This document shows positions 22,570 to 33,284 of a stretch of 64,000 nt of DNA, one piece after another. Position 1 is the stretch's first letter. The number at the start of each line of letters is the position of its first letter. Made by a program: the position numbers and the translations under genes. The stretch is from Turnera subulata. Its lineage: Eukaryota; Streptophyta; Magnoliopsida; Malpighiales; Passifloraceae. The stretch lies in contig JAKUCV010001666.1 in the NCBI GenBank assembly GCA_028386065.3, positions 1-64,000 on the forward strand, written 5' to 3'. A model generated the notes under the pieces. That model was given only the letters and a program-made list of their open reading frames with translations. It was not told the origin of the DNA and did no database searches.

Positions 22570-23877
22570 TGTAAGCCCAAACAAGCTAAGAGGGGGGGTG
22601 AATTAGCTATTAAGAACTAATTAAAAACTTAAAACAATAATAATTGCGGAATTAAAAAGAGAGAGAAAGGCAAACCGATTTATACTGGTTCACACACACA
22701 CAACCCGTGTGGCTAATCCAGTCCTCCGAGAGACTCTCTCGAAGATTCCACTATCACCGTTAAGCTTCCGGGTGCTTAACAAACCGTTTACAACTCCTGC
22801 TTGAAGATTCCACACTTCAAGACTTTTCCCACAGAAAGAAGACCCTCTTCCTATGAATTTACTACAAGGGAACAATCCTCCCTTAAGGTGTATGTTAATA
22901 CAAATGTCACTCAAAACAAGACTCTCTTTAAGAGTAGGTATGAGTACAAAATAAGCTCTATAAGGCAACTCTCAATTCTCAAAGATATTGGCTCATAAAA
23001 ATGATATGTATGTATAACAATGAATGCTTGAAATTGTAGAGAGTTGATCAATCTGAAAGAGAGGTTTAAAGCCTCTATTTATAGCCTCAAAAGTGCATAT
23101 AATCGTTGGGGACAAATCTGAACACCTTTATACAAAGATAGCATGTTTGCTGAAAAAGATGTTTGATTCTAACGGCACAACATCGATGTTGGTTATCACA
23201 ACATCGATGTTTAGCCGTTGGATTTGAATAATTGAGCCAACGACTAGTACAACATCGATGTTTGTTTTCTCAACATCGATGTTTTAAGGCCCAACATCGA
23301 TGTTTGCTGATACAACATCGATGTTTTGGCGCTTCGCAAAAATTATGTTTGAAAACAATTGTCACAACATCGATGTTGAGAAGCCAACATCGATGTTTTC
23401 GCACTTCTGCCAAATTTTGGAAATACTTGAAAACATAGAACATCGATGTTTTGGACACAACATCGATGTTGCTTGATAGAACATCGATGTTTTGAACACA
23501 ACATCGATGTTCTTGAGCCACGGCAAAAGTTTTGATGTATTCAAATGCAATAACATCGATGTTGAACATAGAACATCGATGTTTAGGGCTCAAGGAACAA
23601 TTTTATGACATATACGATTAATGAATGCATGAAGGAAAAACGATTTTTTGTTTGAGCTAATAACTTGGAAGATTTGAGTTACCATTTACAAGAAGTTCCT
23701 ATAGATAATTCCTATATTTCTTCATCCTTGTTGCTTCAATCCTTGTACTCCTTTCACTTTAGACTTTTGCTTCTTTGATTGGTTTCTTTTTGCTTCAAAA
23801 GTTGTCATCAATTGAGCTATGGTTGGTTTGTCATTATCAAAACCCTGAAATGAGACAATGAAGCATGAGTTCTAACA
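22570..23877 (-). repeat. 5' LTR of the Sirevirus-like element
   Basis: On the minus strand it starts TGTTAGAACTC and ends GGGCTTACA. The TATA box CTATAAATAGAGG is read from about 23084 downward (TATTTATA at 23076-23083). U3 upstream of it carries the palindrome array. It matches 12218-13512. Confidence 0.95.
23179..23583. repeat. Palindrome array in the 5' LTR, all 14 sites intact
   Basis: AACATCGATGTT starts at 23179, 23200, 23251, 23272, 23293, 23314, 23366, 23386, 23439, 23459, 23480, 23500, 23552 and 23572. Taken as pairs, the starts step 72, 42, 73, 73, 41 and 72 bp, all close to whole numbers of helical turns. The array begins 96 bp upstream of the TATA box of this LTR and ends about 490 bp upstream. 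Confidence 0.97.
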
Positions 23878-23882
23878 CCTTG

Positions 23883-26800
23883 ATGGTCTAATTTACTTGG
23901 TGTAACTTTCAATTGCTTTAGGATAGTGATAAATAATTTCATTAGTTGAAAAAATATTCAAAAAAAAAAGGTGGAACAATTTATCAATGATAATGATGTG
24001 GTTGGACCCATGCATTACACTAACAAACCCACTACAGAAAATACTCTCGAAATTAAGAGTGATAGAAAAGTTTTTTTAAAAAAAGACGCCTCGAGTAAAA
24101 CACCCAGCTCAAACCCACGAAAACACCCTCTTTTTTTTTTTTCTCCAACGCTCCTTCTGCCACGTGGCGCGTCCCAATCGCTCTTCGCACCAACTTTAAT
24201 GTTATTAGATATAAGTACTCAAAAAGAAGGCCAAATGGGTCAATCTCTCTCTCCCGACTTCACTCTCACCATATACTATTCATTATAATATTTATAAAAA
24301 AATTTTAGAAAATTATGTTATTAATAGTGATCCCACATCACAAGGGTGACGCATTGAGCCACGCCTAGATATTAATCCGATAGTCGACTGAGATATTCTT
24401 CTAATATCAAATAAAGAATTCACATTTTCATCATAACAAATACAATATTTTGAGAAATCCATTTTCTTTCATTAAAAAAAAAAGTAAATTCATCTTCTAA
24501 ACCTCCGGTGACCCTGTCCATATGTTGCCAAAGTTACAAGGATCAAGTAATTTTTCATTTCCAGTTGGGAAGGATCTAGAATCCCAGACGACACATCATT
24601 TGTAAAAACTATGAACCGAAATGTCGTTTTCCCGGCTTGCTGGTGCAGATTGCAGAAGTTACGACAATGATGATGGGTAAACGGCTTTTACCCAGTGGGT
24701 AGCCAAGGAACCTGACAGATGTTTCTTAAACGTTTCTGTTACTCTAAAAACTGCAACAAGCCAGCAATAGTCATCCTGTGCTCAGCCCCTAAACAGCTAA
24801 AAACTAGCGCCAGTAAATAACTGTTCTGTTCTATTTTAGACAGCAACTTCTCTAACAGTAAACAGTTCGATCAAACCTCGTTTATAGCCATAAATTTCCA
24901 AAAACTTACCATCTTCCAACACACATTGGTACCTACTGGTGGGTCCTTGGCCCAATTCTTTACGTCAAATTGGTTGCTTCAAAAAGGGTACCTACTCCTG
25001 TCCCAGCACTGTATAATTTGTTCTAGTTTTATCTTCTTTTGATACGATTCTGTTAATCAGTCTAGTCAAAAGCTGTAATCAAAATCCTTTATTCATGTTA
25101 ATTTTGGTAATGATGTATCATCTACTGTCACATACATCATATTTTGACCGATGAGGGTTGACAAAAGGGGAAAGCTGCCTAAGACTTGAATGGACGTATA
25201 AAGCAGCTGATTTTGCAGCTGCACAAGCAAGCATAATAAGGGCCTCCACCCACCCTCTAACGCGAAAGCCGGAGCCACATGTGCAATTGCTTGTAGTTGT
25301 CTCTCTGTTGCATTCTTTCTGTGTCAATTTGTGTTTCAGCTTTTTTGTTCCCTGAAATTTTCAGTAACCATAACCTTTAAGGAGACGACCTATCAATTTC
25401 ATATATTTAGAATGAGTGGTTCGGTGCCTTTCTTTTTCTTTCTATATTATGATTTTGCACCTTTGTGGCATACAGCAATTAAGAAACAGGAAAAAAATTT
25501 ATTTTTTTTTTTTGCCTGGAAGAAACAAGAAAATATAGGGCATGAAAAACTGATCCGCCTACAAGGTAGTGTGGCTTGTTCATGTCTGGAATGGAAGTGG
25601 AACTGACAACTGTAGTAAACAACTCACACTATGGAATGGATAGGTAAGAAAACTGCAAGTTGAGAACTAGATGTAGTAATGATTTTATAAAATGTTAAAC
25701 CGATTCATACAAACAAATGACTCGACAAGTTTGGAAGAAATTTCCCTGAGCTTGTATATCAACCATTTCCTTTACCACTAAAGTTCCTCATCCTGCTTGT
25801 GTTTTCTTTCTAAGTTTTGTTACTTTCTCAATAGATAATCGGTTCAAGTGATAAGGTTCGTCTATTTTGTAGTACATCTGTAAGAATTATCGTAGAGCAA
25901 TTCAGGCGATCCAACATGACTCGTTGCAACTCCACAGATGGGAATTCATTTAAAAATGAAAAGTCTTAAACATTTTGATTTCTCTCTAATTACTTAACTA
26001 ATTTTCAAATTCCTATTGACTTCCATTTTCAGCAGCAATACTCCATGAGAAAACGGCATATCACTATAACAACGAAAATCATTTAGCTTCTCATCTCTAG
26101 ATAATGAGAAAATTTAATAGACTATCCTTACTGGGTGCAGTAATGGTAGTATGGGTCTAATGCTAGGATGTAATCGGTATTGACCGGAGCCTGGACTGAC
26201 GGGACGATGATGACAACATCACTCATGTTTTTTTTTTCAACAAAAAAAAGAAGTAATGGTAGTATTCACTGACTACAACACATATCATGACTGATACCCG
26301 ACCACCTCCAAAGAATGAGCAATTACTTAAAGATCGAATTGGCTTTATACAAAGAATAAATGAACTGCAAGGAAAATGATGGCTAATTAATTTATACATG
26401 TATGAGTTGTATATTCCCTAAATCAGACACTCATCATGGTAGCATTTCCCGATGGATTGTAGCTACATATATTAACCAGATAAGTGGGATTTTTTGGGAC
26501 AAGGAGAAATGGGATCTCAATGATGCTTTTAAGATGGATCTAGCTTGAATCCAGCACTTGCTGAAGTAACTTTCCTTCATAATTCTCTTGAAAAGAAGCG
26601 CTGATGAAAATACTTTGAGCTCTTTTTCTTCATAAAGAGTACTAAATACTAATCAAGGGGACATGAACAGTGCTTCTCTTTTAGCAAACAGTGTGTAACC
26701 TTAGGATAAAAAAGGCATCATCCGTACATTTGAAGCCCAACAAACGATTTGGTCCTTTGATTTAGATACAACTGCAACTATGATACATCTACTTCGATTT

Positions 26801-27190
26801 CTGAGGCAGGACCCCCTCTTCACCTTTTTTTTCTTTTTTCTCTCCTCTAAGTACGAACGAGTATACTCATGACCAAACGCAACCACACATAATTATTTCT
26901 TGCTTTCTTCCCTTCTCCACAAGTTGCCGACTACTACTAATATTGTGCCTAGCTATTTGTAGGGGTCCCTGGTGCCTGCAGGTGGGTCACTTGTTTTGTT
27001 TGCCGAGAAGTATCAATCAAAGTTTTGAGCAAACAAGGCACCAAAAGAAAGGGAAAGCTAGTATCAAATTGAGTGGCATAGGGCCCCCAGTGTAGACACC
27101 CGTATCCTGCTCCAAAGATTTCACATGACGACTTCATGTCCTTTAATTGAATTTTAAATGAACGTACTAGGAGTTCTCGCTCTATTCCCC
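23883..27190. other. Intergenic, no gene seen
   Basis: No coding region is supported between the retroelement and the bHLH promoter. A 99-bp retroposon-like insertion is at 26153-26251 (listed separately). The several short open frames have no family resemblance. Confidence 0.5.
26139..26265. mobile_element. 99-bp retroposon-like insertion with 14-bp target duplication
   Basis: The 14-mer AGTAATGGTAGTAT occurs at 26139-26152 and again at 26252-26265. The 99 bp between ends in an oligo(A) run preceded by a T run. A long, exact target duplication plus an A tail is the signature of LINE-type retroposition. I see no tRNA A or B box, so the source is unknown. Confidence 0.65.
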
Positions 27191-27192
27191 CT

Positions 27193-27270
27193 CTCTCTAT
27201 ATATTTGTTAGCTGCATAGCGGCCCCAACCGAGTTCAAGCTAATTACTTCTGTGACTAAAGCAGAAGATT
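27193..27270 (+). promoter_or_regulatory. bHLH gene core promoter and leader
   Basis: A pyrimidine-rich CCCCCTCTCTCTATATATT stretch (about 27188-27206) gives a TATA-like element 65-75 bp before the ATG at 27271. Confidence 0.5.
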
Positions 27271-27780
27271 ATGGACTACTATCCTACAAGAAACCCTAGC
27301 TCATCAAGCTCTACTTCAGCCCAAAAGAATGGCAAAGAGAAGAAGCTAAAGGGAGGCAAGCGGAGCAACCATGGGGTGAAGCTATCAACGGACCCGCAAA
27401 GTGTAGCTGCCAGGGAGAGGAGGCATCGCATCAGCGATCGGTTCAAGATCCTGCAGAGCTTGGTTCCTGGTGGGACTAAAATGGACACTGTGTCCATGCT
27501 AGAGGAGGCCATCAACTATGTTAAGTTTTTAAAGACCCAGATATTGCTTCATCAAACTATAATGAATCAGGTGGATGATCGTGATCCATGTCTTTACATT
27601 CCCATTTCTGTTTCCCAGCAACAGCCATATTCTTCATCATACATGGACGACGGCAACTTGGCAGCTGCAGTGCAGCAAATGACTCCCTCCCTACCATTGC
27701 CTGCTGCTTCTTATTGCTTCCAAGGTAGTGATGAAGAATTAACCTCTCATTATTATGCATTGAGGAACAAGAACAACTAG
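27271..27780 (+). CDS. bHLH transcription factor (bHLH52/53-like), intronless
   Basis: The protein has 169 residues. A Ser/Lys-rich N-terminus (to about residue 35) precedes the bHLH domain at about 36-95. The basic region is [17 protein letters not shown], helix 1 [11 protein letters not shown], loop TKMDTVSML and helix 2 [18 protein letters not shown]. The QSVAAR basic region and the [12 protein letters not shown] stretch are characteristic of plant group VIII factors (HECATE/INDEHISCENT relatives). From memory the closest Arabidopsis proteins are bHLH52 and bHLH53. These factors act in the nucleus as dimers on E-box-like DNA. Whether the unusual basic region binds a canonical G-box is uncertain. 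The C-terminus is short and Gln/Ser/Tyr-rich. Starts upstream are absent and the ATG follows a clear TATA region. Confidence 0.9.
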   Translation: MDYYPTRNPSSSSSTSAQKNGKEKKLKGGKRSNHGVKLSTDPQSVAARERRHRISDRFKILQSLVPGGTKMDTVSMLEEAINYVKFLKTQILLHQTIMNQVDDRDPCLYIPISVSQQQPYSSSYMDDGNLAAAVQQMTPSLPLPAASYCFQGSDEELTSHYYALRNKNN

Positions 27781-29954
27781 CTAGCTAGGTTTCCCCTTTT
27801 TATTGTCTTTGTGTGACTTGTCGGCCTTGTTTGTGGTTGACCTAGGTAAGCATCAGCATGTAGTGTTGTTATATATGATCCGTATTACTCTGTTTAGTCT
27901 AGTTAAGTCTAGCTTGTGTGATGTGATCAATGGCAGTAGAAATATTCATAAATCCTTGCAATTGATGCATTACCACAAAGTCCCAGGGAAAATCTACAGT
28001 TTAATTATACGTTGGTTCAAGTAGAAAAGGAGCTGCAACATGTAATATAGTACGCCAGCTGCATTTAATTAATGTCTCAGATGTATTGGCAAATTAATCC
28101 CTTTTTGGACGTGCATTTCTAAGGGCGCAGCTTCGAGAGTAATTTCATATATGAAATGATTGGGCATTGCTAGTCTTGCATGGCTTTTAATCACATCTTC
28201 AAATCATTCCTTTTTGTCTGTCTTAAAATTTGCGCTATATATCTTTCCATTAATTTGACGGTAGAATTGGGGTTATTCTTAAGTGAGCTTAGTTTTACTT
28301 TTGTTTAGCCTGTAGCTTAAATATATATGCATCACTAACTTTGAGAAAGAACTTGTTGAAAAAAAATTAATAATAAAATGACAAAAAAAAAATTGTTGAA
28401 AATAAAAAATAAAAACAATTTTAAGAAATTTCATAAACCATGAAACGTTTGTTGGATGATAAATTTACTGTATATTTTTTCTGACAAAAAAATGATAAAT
28501 ATACTTTTGAAATCGTACAATAGCACTAAAAATTACGAAGTATATGTGTATGTTTACTTGTGTATAATTTTTTTATATATATATTTCAGCCGTAGTTTAT
28601 GTTATATTTCATGGATATGATAGCAAATGTTTTTCTCGAAAATGCAGTGATGAATGATCGATATCGGTTACGTGAAATTTATTCAACATATACGTGCGTA
28701 CATGTCAAAAAGTTATGCATGTACTCCCCCCATGTTATTCAAAGTGTATCTTAATCGTGTGCTAATTAGTAATGATTATAAACATAGGGACCAAAAGAAA
28801 AGTTGAAAATTTCAAGAGGGGAGAAGACCCTCTTGTACTCCACGACGCATTGCTGGTAAAGGATTAACTGATCTGTGCGCACTTTGAGGGCAAAATTTTC
28901 GATTTCATCCTTATGCTTTTTCTGTGTTTTTGAGTTTCTGGGTTCAAATACTAGAACCTTTAAATTATATATTGTTCTATATTAAATAATCAACTCACAA
29001 TCCGTTCAATAAGTTGATCCTTAATCTAACCAATAAATCAATCATTTATATTCCTCATTAGTTCAAAGCCTATTCTGGTTTTAATATCTATCAAACGAGC
29101 CATCCATGTTAAGGCAAGGCAACATGCTATACTGCGATTACAAGTTTAATGGCCGGGTAATCGGCGCAGTAAGCCAGAAGAGCTGGCCACGGTTATCCAC
29201 TAACAGGTATCGGGCATCAGGCCCATTGATCCCGTTTTATTGGGCTTTTGCAATATAAATCAAGGCCATAACAAAAGTTAAAATTGACGTCCAATTGGGC
29301 TTCGCGCTTGAGCCTTGAATTTTCTTTAATAAAAGTAAATTCCAATAACCCCAAATTGTTTTTCATTTTCCGAAAAAGCCCGATTATCAAACAAATCTCA
29401 GCAAGCCCAAATTTTTATAGTTAGAAGATGTGTGCCAACTCCCTAAAGACCAGAAAATTTTAAATTCTTTAAAACCCAATCAGCAACCACGGAACTGGTA
29501 ACTTAAACAGAATTAACTTTTGATTAAGATTTCCAACCGCTTAATTGCATTACTGCACCAGAATCCCCAACGTAGACAAAACATCAAGGAACTGGTTAAG
29601 GAGTTTCTGGTACTAGCTTTGCTGCAAAATATTTTCACCTTGCTCAGGTATATAATTCTGACAACTACCTAACCTACTTTATTTTGTATCAACTTAACCA
29701 CCTTAACCTGTTCGATGAAATTCCTGAACGAGTGGCAAATATTACTATTCATCCCTCCATGGTAACAAACACAACAAAATTCCTCTTATGCTTATGGGTT
29801 CTCATCACCCTCTGATCCGTTGTTTGATGTTTTTACAGTATTACTTACAAATTCCAGCACAAACGAATGAAGAGAGCAGTGTAAGAGAGAGCAAAAAGAA
29901 GAAAAAAATGAAAAGAAAGAAACTCACTTGTCGGTTTCTCAAGAATGAGGTGTT
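27781..29954. other. Intergenic, no gene seen
   Basis: AT-rich sequence between the bHLH gene and the 3' end of the first RLP gene. Two short direct-repeat footprints with oligo(A)-ended inserts are at 28353-28402 and 28456-28505. No coding region is supported. Confidence 0.5.
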
Positions 29955-32900
29955 TTAAGAAGAAGAGGAAGAGAAGGAAGAAGTGGAAGGTGTTATTGGT
30001 GGTGAGAGAAAGCAAGTACATTTAGGGTCATGAATAGCTTGTTTCCTTGTGATATCTAGTTTTGTACAGAACACGCAATATCTACCTCCAAATCCATCCT
30101 CACTTTCCTCTTCTTCTGCTTCTTCGTCTCCAGCATCTGATTCGTTGTATATAAAACTGTCCTCGGGCTCAATCCTCCTCCAGTCGTTTCTTGTGTAATA
30201 CGTTAATCCCAGCATAGGGAGAAGCACCAGTAGAATTCTCTCAATCCTGTCATCGTACAATTTCTCGACTTCCTTGCAGAATAATACAGGTGCAACAGCA
30301 AGCCCTGCTCCGAGCCCAAATGCCAGCCCGGGAATGATGAACTCCCAATTAAGTTTGCTGCTCTGATCATGATACTCGGCTGCAACGGTATCTGTTGGTG
30401 GTGCATTGTTCTCTGGGCATGATTTTGTCAAAGGAGACCCACATAATCCTTCGTTACCTTGAAAGGAATCGTTGGAAAATGTCTGGAATTGAGATCCTTC
30501 TGGAATCTTTCCAAAAAGCCTATTGTATGAGAGGTTCAGGACTGAAAGGAATGTCAGGGCCGTAAGTTGCCGAGGAATTTCTCCAGTCAGATCATTATGT
30601 GATAGGTCTAAGGACTCCAGCTGTGACAAGTTGCCTAAAAATGATGGGATTTGGCCACTGAGAGCATTATGTGAGAAGTTGAGAACATAGAGAGCATTCA
30701 TCTGTCCTATGATTGCTGGAATCTTTCCTTCAAGTTTGTTGCATGAGAAGTCAATAGATGTGAAGACAGTTAGGATCTTCACCAGCTCCAGTTCAAGACC
30801 TTTGAGGGTCACTGTTATCGAATCTTGGTAATACAGTCCACTGCTGAGTTTGAACGGCTGAAATGTGAGATGATCATGGGTTTCATTTCCATCTGCAATC
30901 ATTGCCTCCCAAGTACCCAAGCATTTTCCGGGCAGAGAACCTGTAAAATTGTTCAAAGCTAGATCAACAATTTGGAGCCTTGGCCAAGTACCATTCGTTT
31001 GGGGACACCCAATGGAGCCGTGGAAACTATTGTTGCGAACAACAAGAACTCGCAAACTGGTTACAGGTTTCAAGAGGCAGGGGAATTCATCGTTAATCTG
31101 ATTGTTCCCCAGGTCTAAAACTTCTAACTTGGAGCAATTGGCCAGAGATTCTGGGACTTTCCCCTCTAATTGATTTCCACTAAGATCCAAAGTCTTTAAT
31201 TGACAGGCACCTGAAAAGTTATTAGGGATATTGCCATCAAACTGGTTCCCCCTTAAATTCAGAACACCAAGACTCTCACTTCTCTCAATCAAACAGGGGG
31301 GTAATTTGCCAGACAAGTTATTGTTAGAAAGATCAAGAACTTGTATGATGCTAGCATTGCATATTGACTCTGGTATAACTCCTGTAAGGCCATTGTTGGA
31401 GAGTGAAAAGAAAAGGGTGAAGGAGAGGTTATTGCCAATGTCGGATGGAATGGAGGAAGTAAAATTGTTCCTCGAATAATCCACATAGGATGCAAATGGT
31501 GGAGGAGTTGGAATATTCCCTTGCAGCTGGTTCCGGTGTAGGTCCAATATAAAAACACTGGGCAGAGAGAAAGGTTCTGGCAGACCAACCAAGAAATTTC
31601 TTGACAGATTCAGGTAAGTAAGAGGACCTTTACCGACTTCCCTAATCCAATGAGGAATCCACCCAGTAATTTTGTTGTCTGAAAGGTCTAGAATTGATAG
31701 CCTTGATTGGTTGCTTAGATCAGGAAACATTCTTAGGTTGCAAGAAGCCAATTTTAGCGTGGTCATTTGGGGGAAGGAAGATCTGGTAAAATTACTAATG
31801 CTGGCGTTCACCGTCAAGTTGTTGTATGAAAGATCAAGTTTAGTAAGATTACCAAGCTTCTGAACCAATTCGAGCTGTATAGTGCCATTGAACCTGTTGG
31901 ATGAAAGCAAGAGGACACTAAGTCTCCCAAGATCAAAGATAAAAGTGGGAATTGTCCCCTCTAACTTGTTGCTGCTCAAGTCCAAGGTATCCAACGAGGA
32001 AAACACATTTGAAATGTCAGGTATTAGACCTCCAAGTTGGTTAAAGGAAAGCTGAACTCTCTGCAGAAATGGGATGGAAAACAAAGATGGCGGAATGCTC
32101 CCATTCAATGAATTATGGCTCAAGTCCAAGTAGACAAGTTTCACTAGATCTTCCCAGCGAGTAAGTGAAATCTCACCTGTAAGTTGATTATGAGAGAAAT
32201 CTATGTGTGTGAGATTCTTGCACATACGGAATGGTGGGATTGCACCTGTGAACCTGTTGAGTGACAAGTCCAAATAAACAATCTGGGTCAGATAAGCTAT
32301 GGACTGTGGTATTGTCCCAGAAAAGTTCGTGGCACTGAGCATCAAGGTCTGAAGAGAGAGATTCTGACTAAACTCTGGAAAAGAACCTTGAAGTAATGGG
32401 TTGTTTGATAAGTCCACAATCTTCAGTAATGGCAACTGGAATATTTCTCCCGGAAAGTTTCCTTGCAGCTGGCAGAAGCTGAGCCGTAAGACAGTCAAAT
32501 TTGAAAAATTTGCAAAGAACTGCGGTACTGGAGTGGACAAATTGTTACCGCCCAAGTTGATTACTGAAAGCGATTGAATCTGTCCAAGGGAATCATCCAT
32601 AGGTCCCGAAAGCAAACAGTTGGACAAGCTCAGCACTTGCAGATTCTTTAGGGACGATGATAGCGCCGGGCACCATTCATTCCCAGATGCAGATATTCTA
32701 ACACCATCAAGGCGAAGTTCTGTCAGCTGGGTGAGATTTTGAACTAGTGTTGTAAGATCAGGCTTCTCAAGCTTCAGGGAACTACTGAGCGAGGAATAAG
32801 GCGTAGACAGATCAAGAGTGACCAACTTCTCCATGTGGGAAATCTCAGCAGGAATTTGTCCGGTGAAACCGGCAGTGGACAAGTTCAGATGCTTAAGATT

Positions 32901-33284
32901 TGTCAGGTTCCCTAACCCGGTAGGCAGAGTTGTGATGAAGTTGTTGAAAGACAAATTTAGACTCTGTAGAAATCGAAGACCGAAAAGGCCAGTAGAATTC
33001 TCTATCCCACCGGTGATGGACTCCCAACTCAAATCAAGGCTAATAACATGACCACGACCAGCAGTGTCGCAGGTCACTCCTTCCCACGAGCAGCAATCCG
33101 TGCTCGAATCCCAAGTGACTAGTTTTGAAGAAACGGCTTCCTCAAATGTGAGACTATTCTTCAGTTGTAGTAACAATGATTGTTGATCACCCTGGCAACT
33201 GCCAGAAACCAAAGCTACATCCTTCCCAAAGAGTATAGCGACGACCATTAAGAAAACCCATGTCAAGAACAGCGGAATTTTCAT
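29955..33284 (-). CDS. Leucine-rich-repeat receptor-like protein (Cf/Ve/RLP type), intact
   Basis: A single exon encodes 1109 residues. A signal peptide covers about residues 1-29 (hydrophobic FLTWVFLMVVAILF, ending near VSG). The LRR N-cap has CQGDQQSLLLQLKNSL and the paired-Cys WDSSTDCCSWEGVTCD. About 30 extracellular plant LRRs follow, interrupted near residue 800-850 by the usual island (TFQPFKLSSGLYYQDSITVT) before FTSIDFSCNKLEGKIP. One transmembrane helix is near residue 1000 (FIIPGLAFGLGAGLAVAPVLF). The cytoplasmic tail is ~90 residues, acidic, with CxxC...CxC and a Ser-rich end, and there is no kinase. Such proteins sit in the plasma membrane, recognise pathogen or developmental ligands, and signal through partner kinases such as SOBIR1. 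The exact ligand cannot be told. A broken paralogue lies at 46771-50025. Confidence 0.92.
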   Translation of the reverse strand: MKIPLFLTWVFLMVVAILFGKDVALVSGSCQGDQQSLLLQLKNSLTFEEAVSSKLVTWDSSTDCCSWEGVTCDTAGRGHVISLDLSWESITGGIENSTGLFGLRFLQSLNLSFNNFITTLPTGLGNLTNLKHLNLSTAGFTGQIPAEISHMEKLVTLDLSTPYSSLSSSLKLEKPDLTTLVQNLTQLTELRLDGVRISASGNEWCPALSSSLKNLQVLSLSNCLLSGPMDDSLGQIQSLSVINLGGNNLSTPVPQFFANFSNLTVLRLSFCQLQGNFPGEIFQLPLLKIVDLSNNPLLQGSFPEFSQNLSLQTLMLSATNFSGTIPQSIAYLTQIVYLDLSLNRFTGAIPPFRMCKNLTHIDFSHNQLTGEISLTRWEDLVKLVYLDLSHNSLNGSIPPSLFSIPFLQRVQLSFNQLGGLIPDISNVFSSLDTLDLSSNKLEGTIPTFIFDLGRLSVLLLSSNRFNGTIQLELVQKLGNLTKLDLSYNNLTVNASISNFTRSSFPQMTTLKLASCNLRMFPDLSNQSRLSILDLSDNKITGWIPHWIREVGKGPLTYLNLSRNFLVGLPEPFSLPSVFILDLHRNQLQGNIPTPPPFASYVDYSRNNFTSSIPSDIGNNLSFTLFFSLSNNGLTGVIPESICNASIIQVLDLSNNNLSGKLPPCLIERSESLGVLNLRGNQFDGNIPNNFSGACQLKTLDLSGNQLEGKVPESLANCSKLEVLDLGNNQINDEFPCLLKPVTSLRVLVVRNNSFHGSIGCPQTNGTWPRLQIVDLALNNFTGSLPGKCLGTWEAMIADGNETHDHLTFQPFKLSSGLYYQDSITVTLKGLELELVKILTVFTSIDFSCNKLEGKIPAIIGQMNALYVLNFSHNALSGQIPSFLGNLSQLESLDLSHNDLTGEIPRQLTALTFLSVLNLSYNRLFGKIPEGSQFQTFSNDSFQGNEGLCGSPLTKSCPENNAPPTDTVAAEYHDQSSKLNWEFIIPGLAFGLGAGLAVAPVLFCKEVEKLYDDRIERILLVLLPMLGLTYYTRNDWRRIEPEDSFIYNESDAGDEEAEEEESEDGFGGRYCVFCTKLDITRKQAIHDPKCTCFLSPPITPSTSSFSSSSS

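Larger units (their letters stand above)
12213..23882 (-). mobile_element. Complete Sirevirus-like Ty1/copia retrotransposon with third ORF
   Basis: The element spans 12218-23877 (11.66 kb) and is flanked by the 5-bp duplication CCTTG (12213-12217 and 23878-23882). LTRs of 1295 and 1308 bp differ by roughly 20 substitutions and two larger indels by eye, so it is fairly young. In minus-strand order it has the 5' LTR, a primer site, gag with two zinc knuckles, copia-order pol (PR-IN-RT-RH), a 4 kb region with a third ORF, several purine tracts, and the 3' LTR. Large size, an extra ORF after pol, repeated purine tracts and clustered LTR palindromes are known Sirevirus (SIRE/Maximus) traits. Lesions: one frameshift in gag, one in-frame TGA near the end of pol, one in-frame TAA in ORF3, and a LINE-like unit nested in the 3' region. 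Confidence 0.9.
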
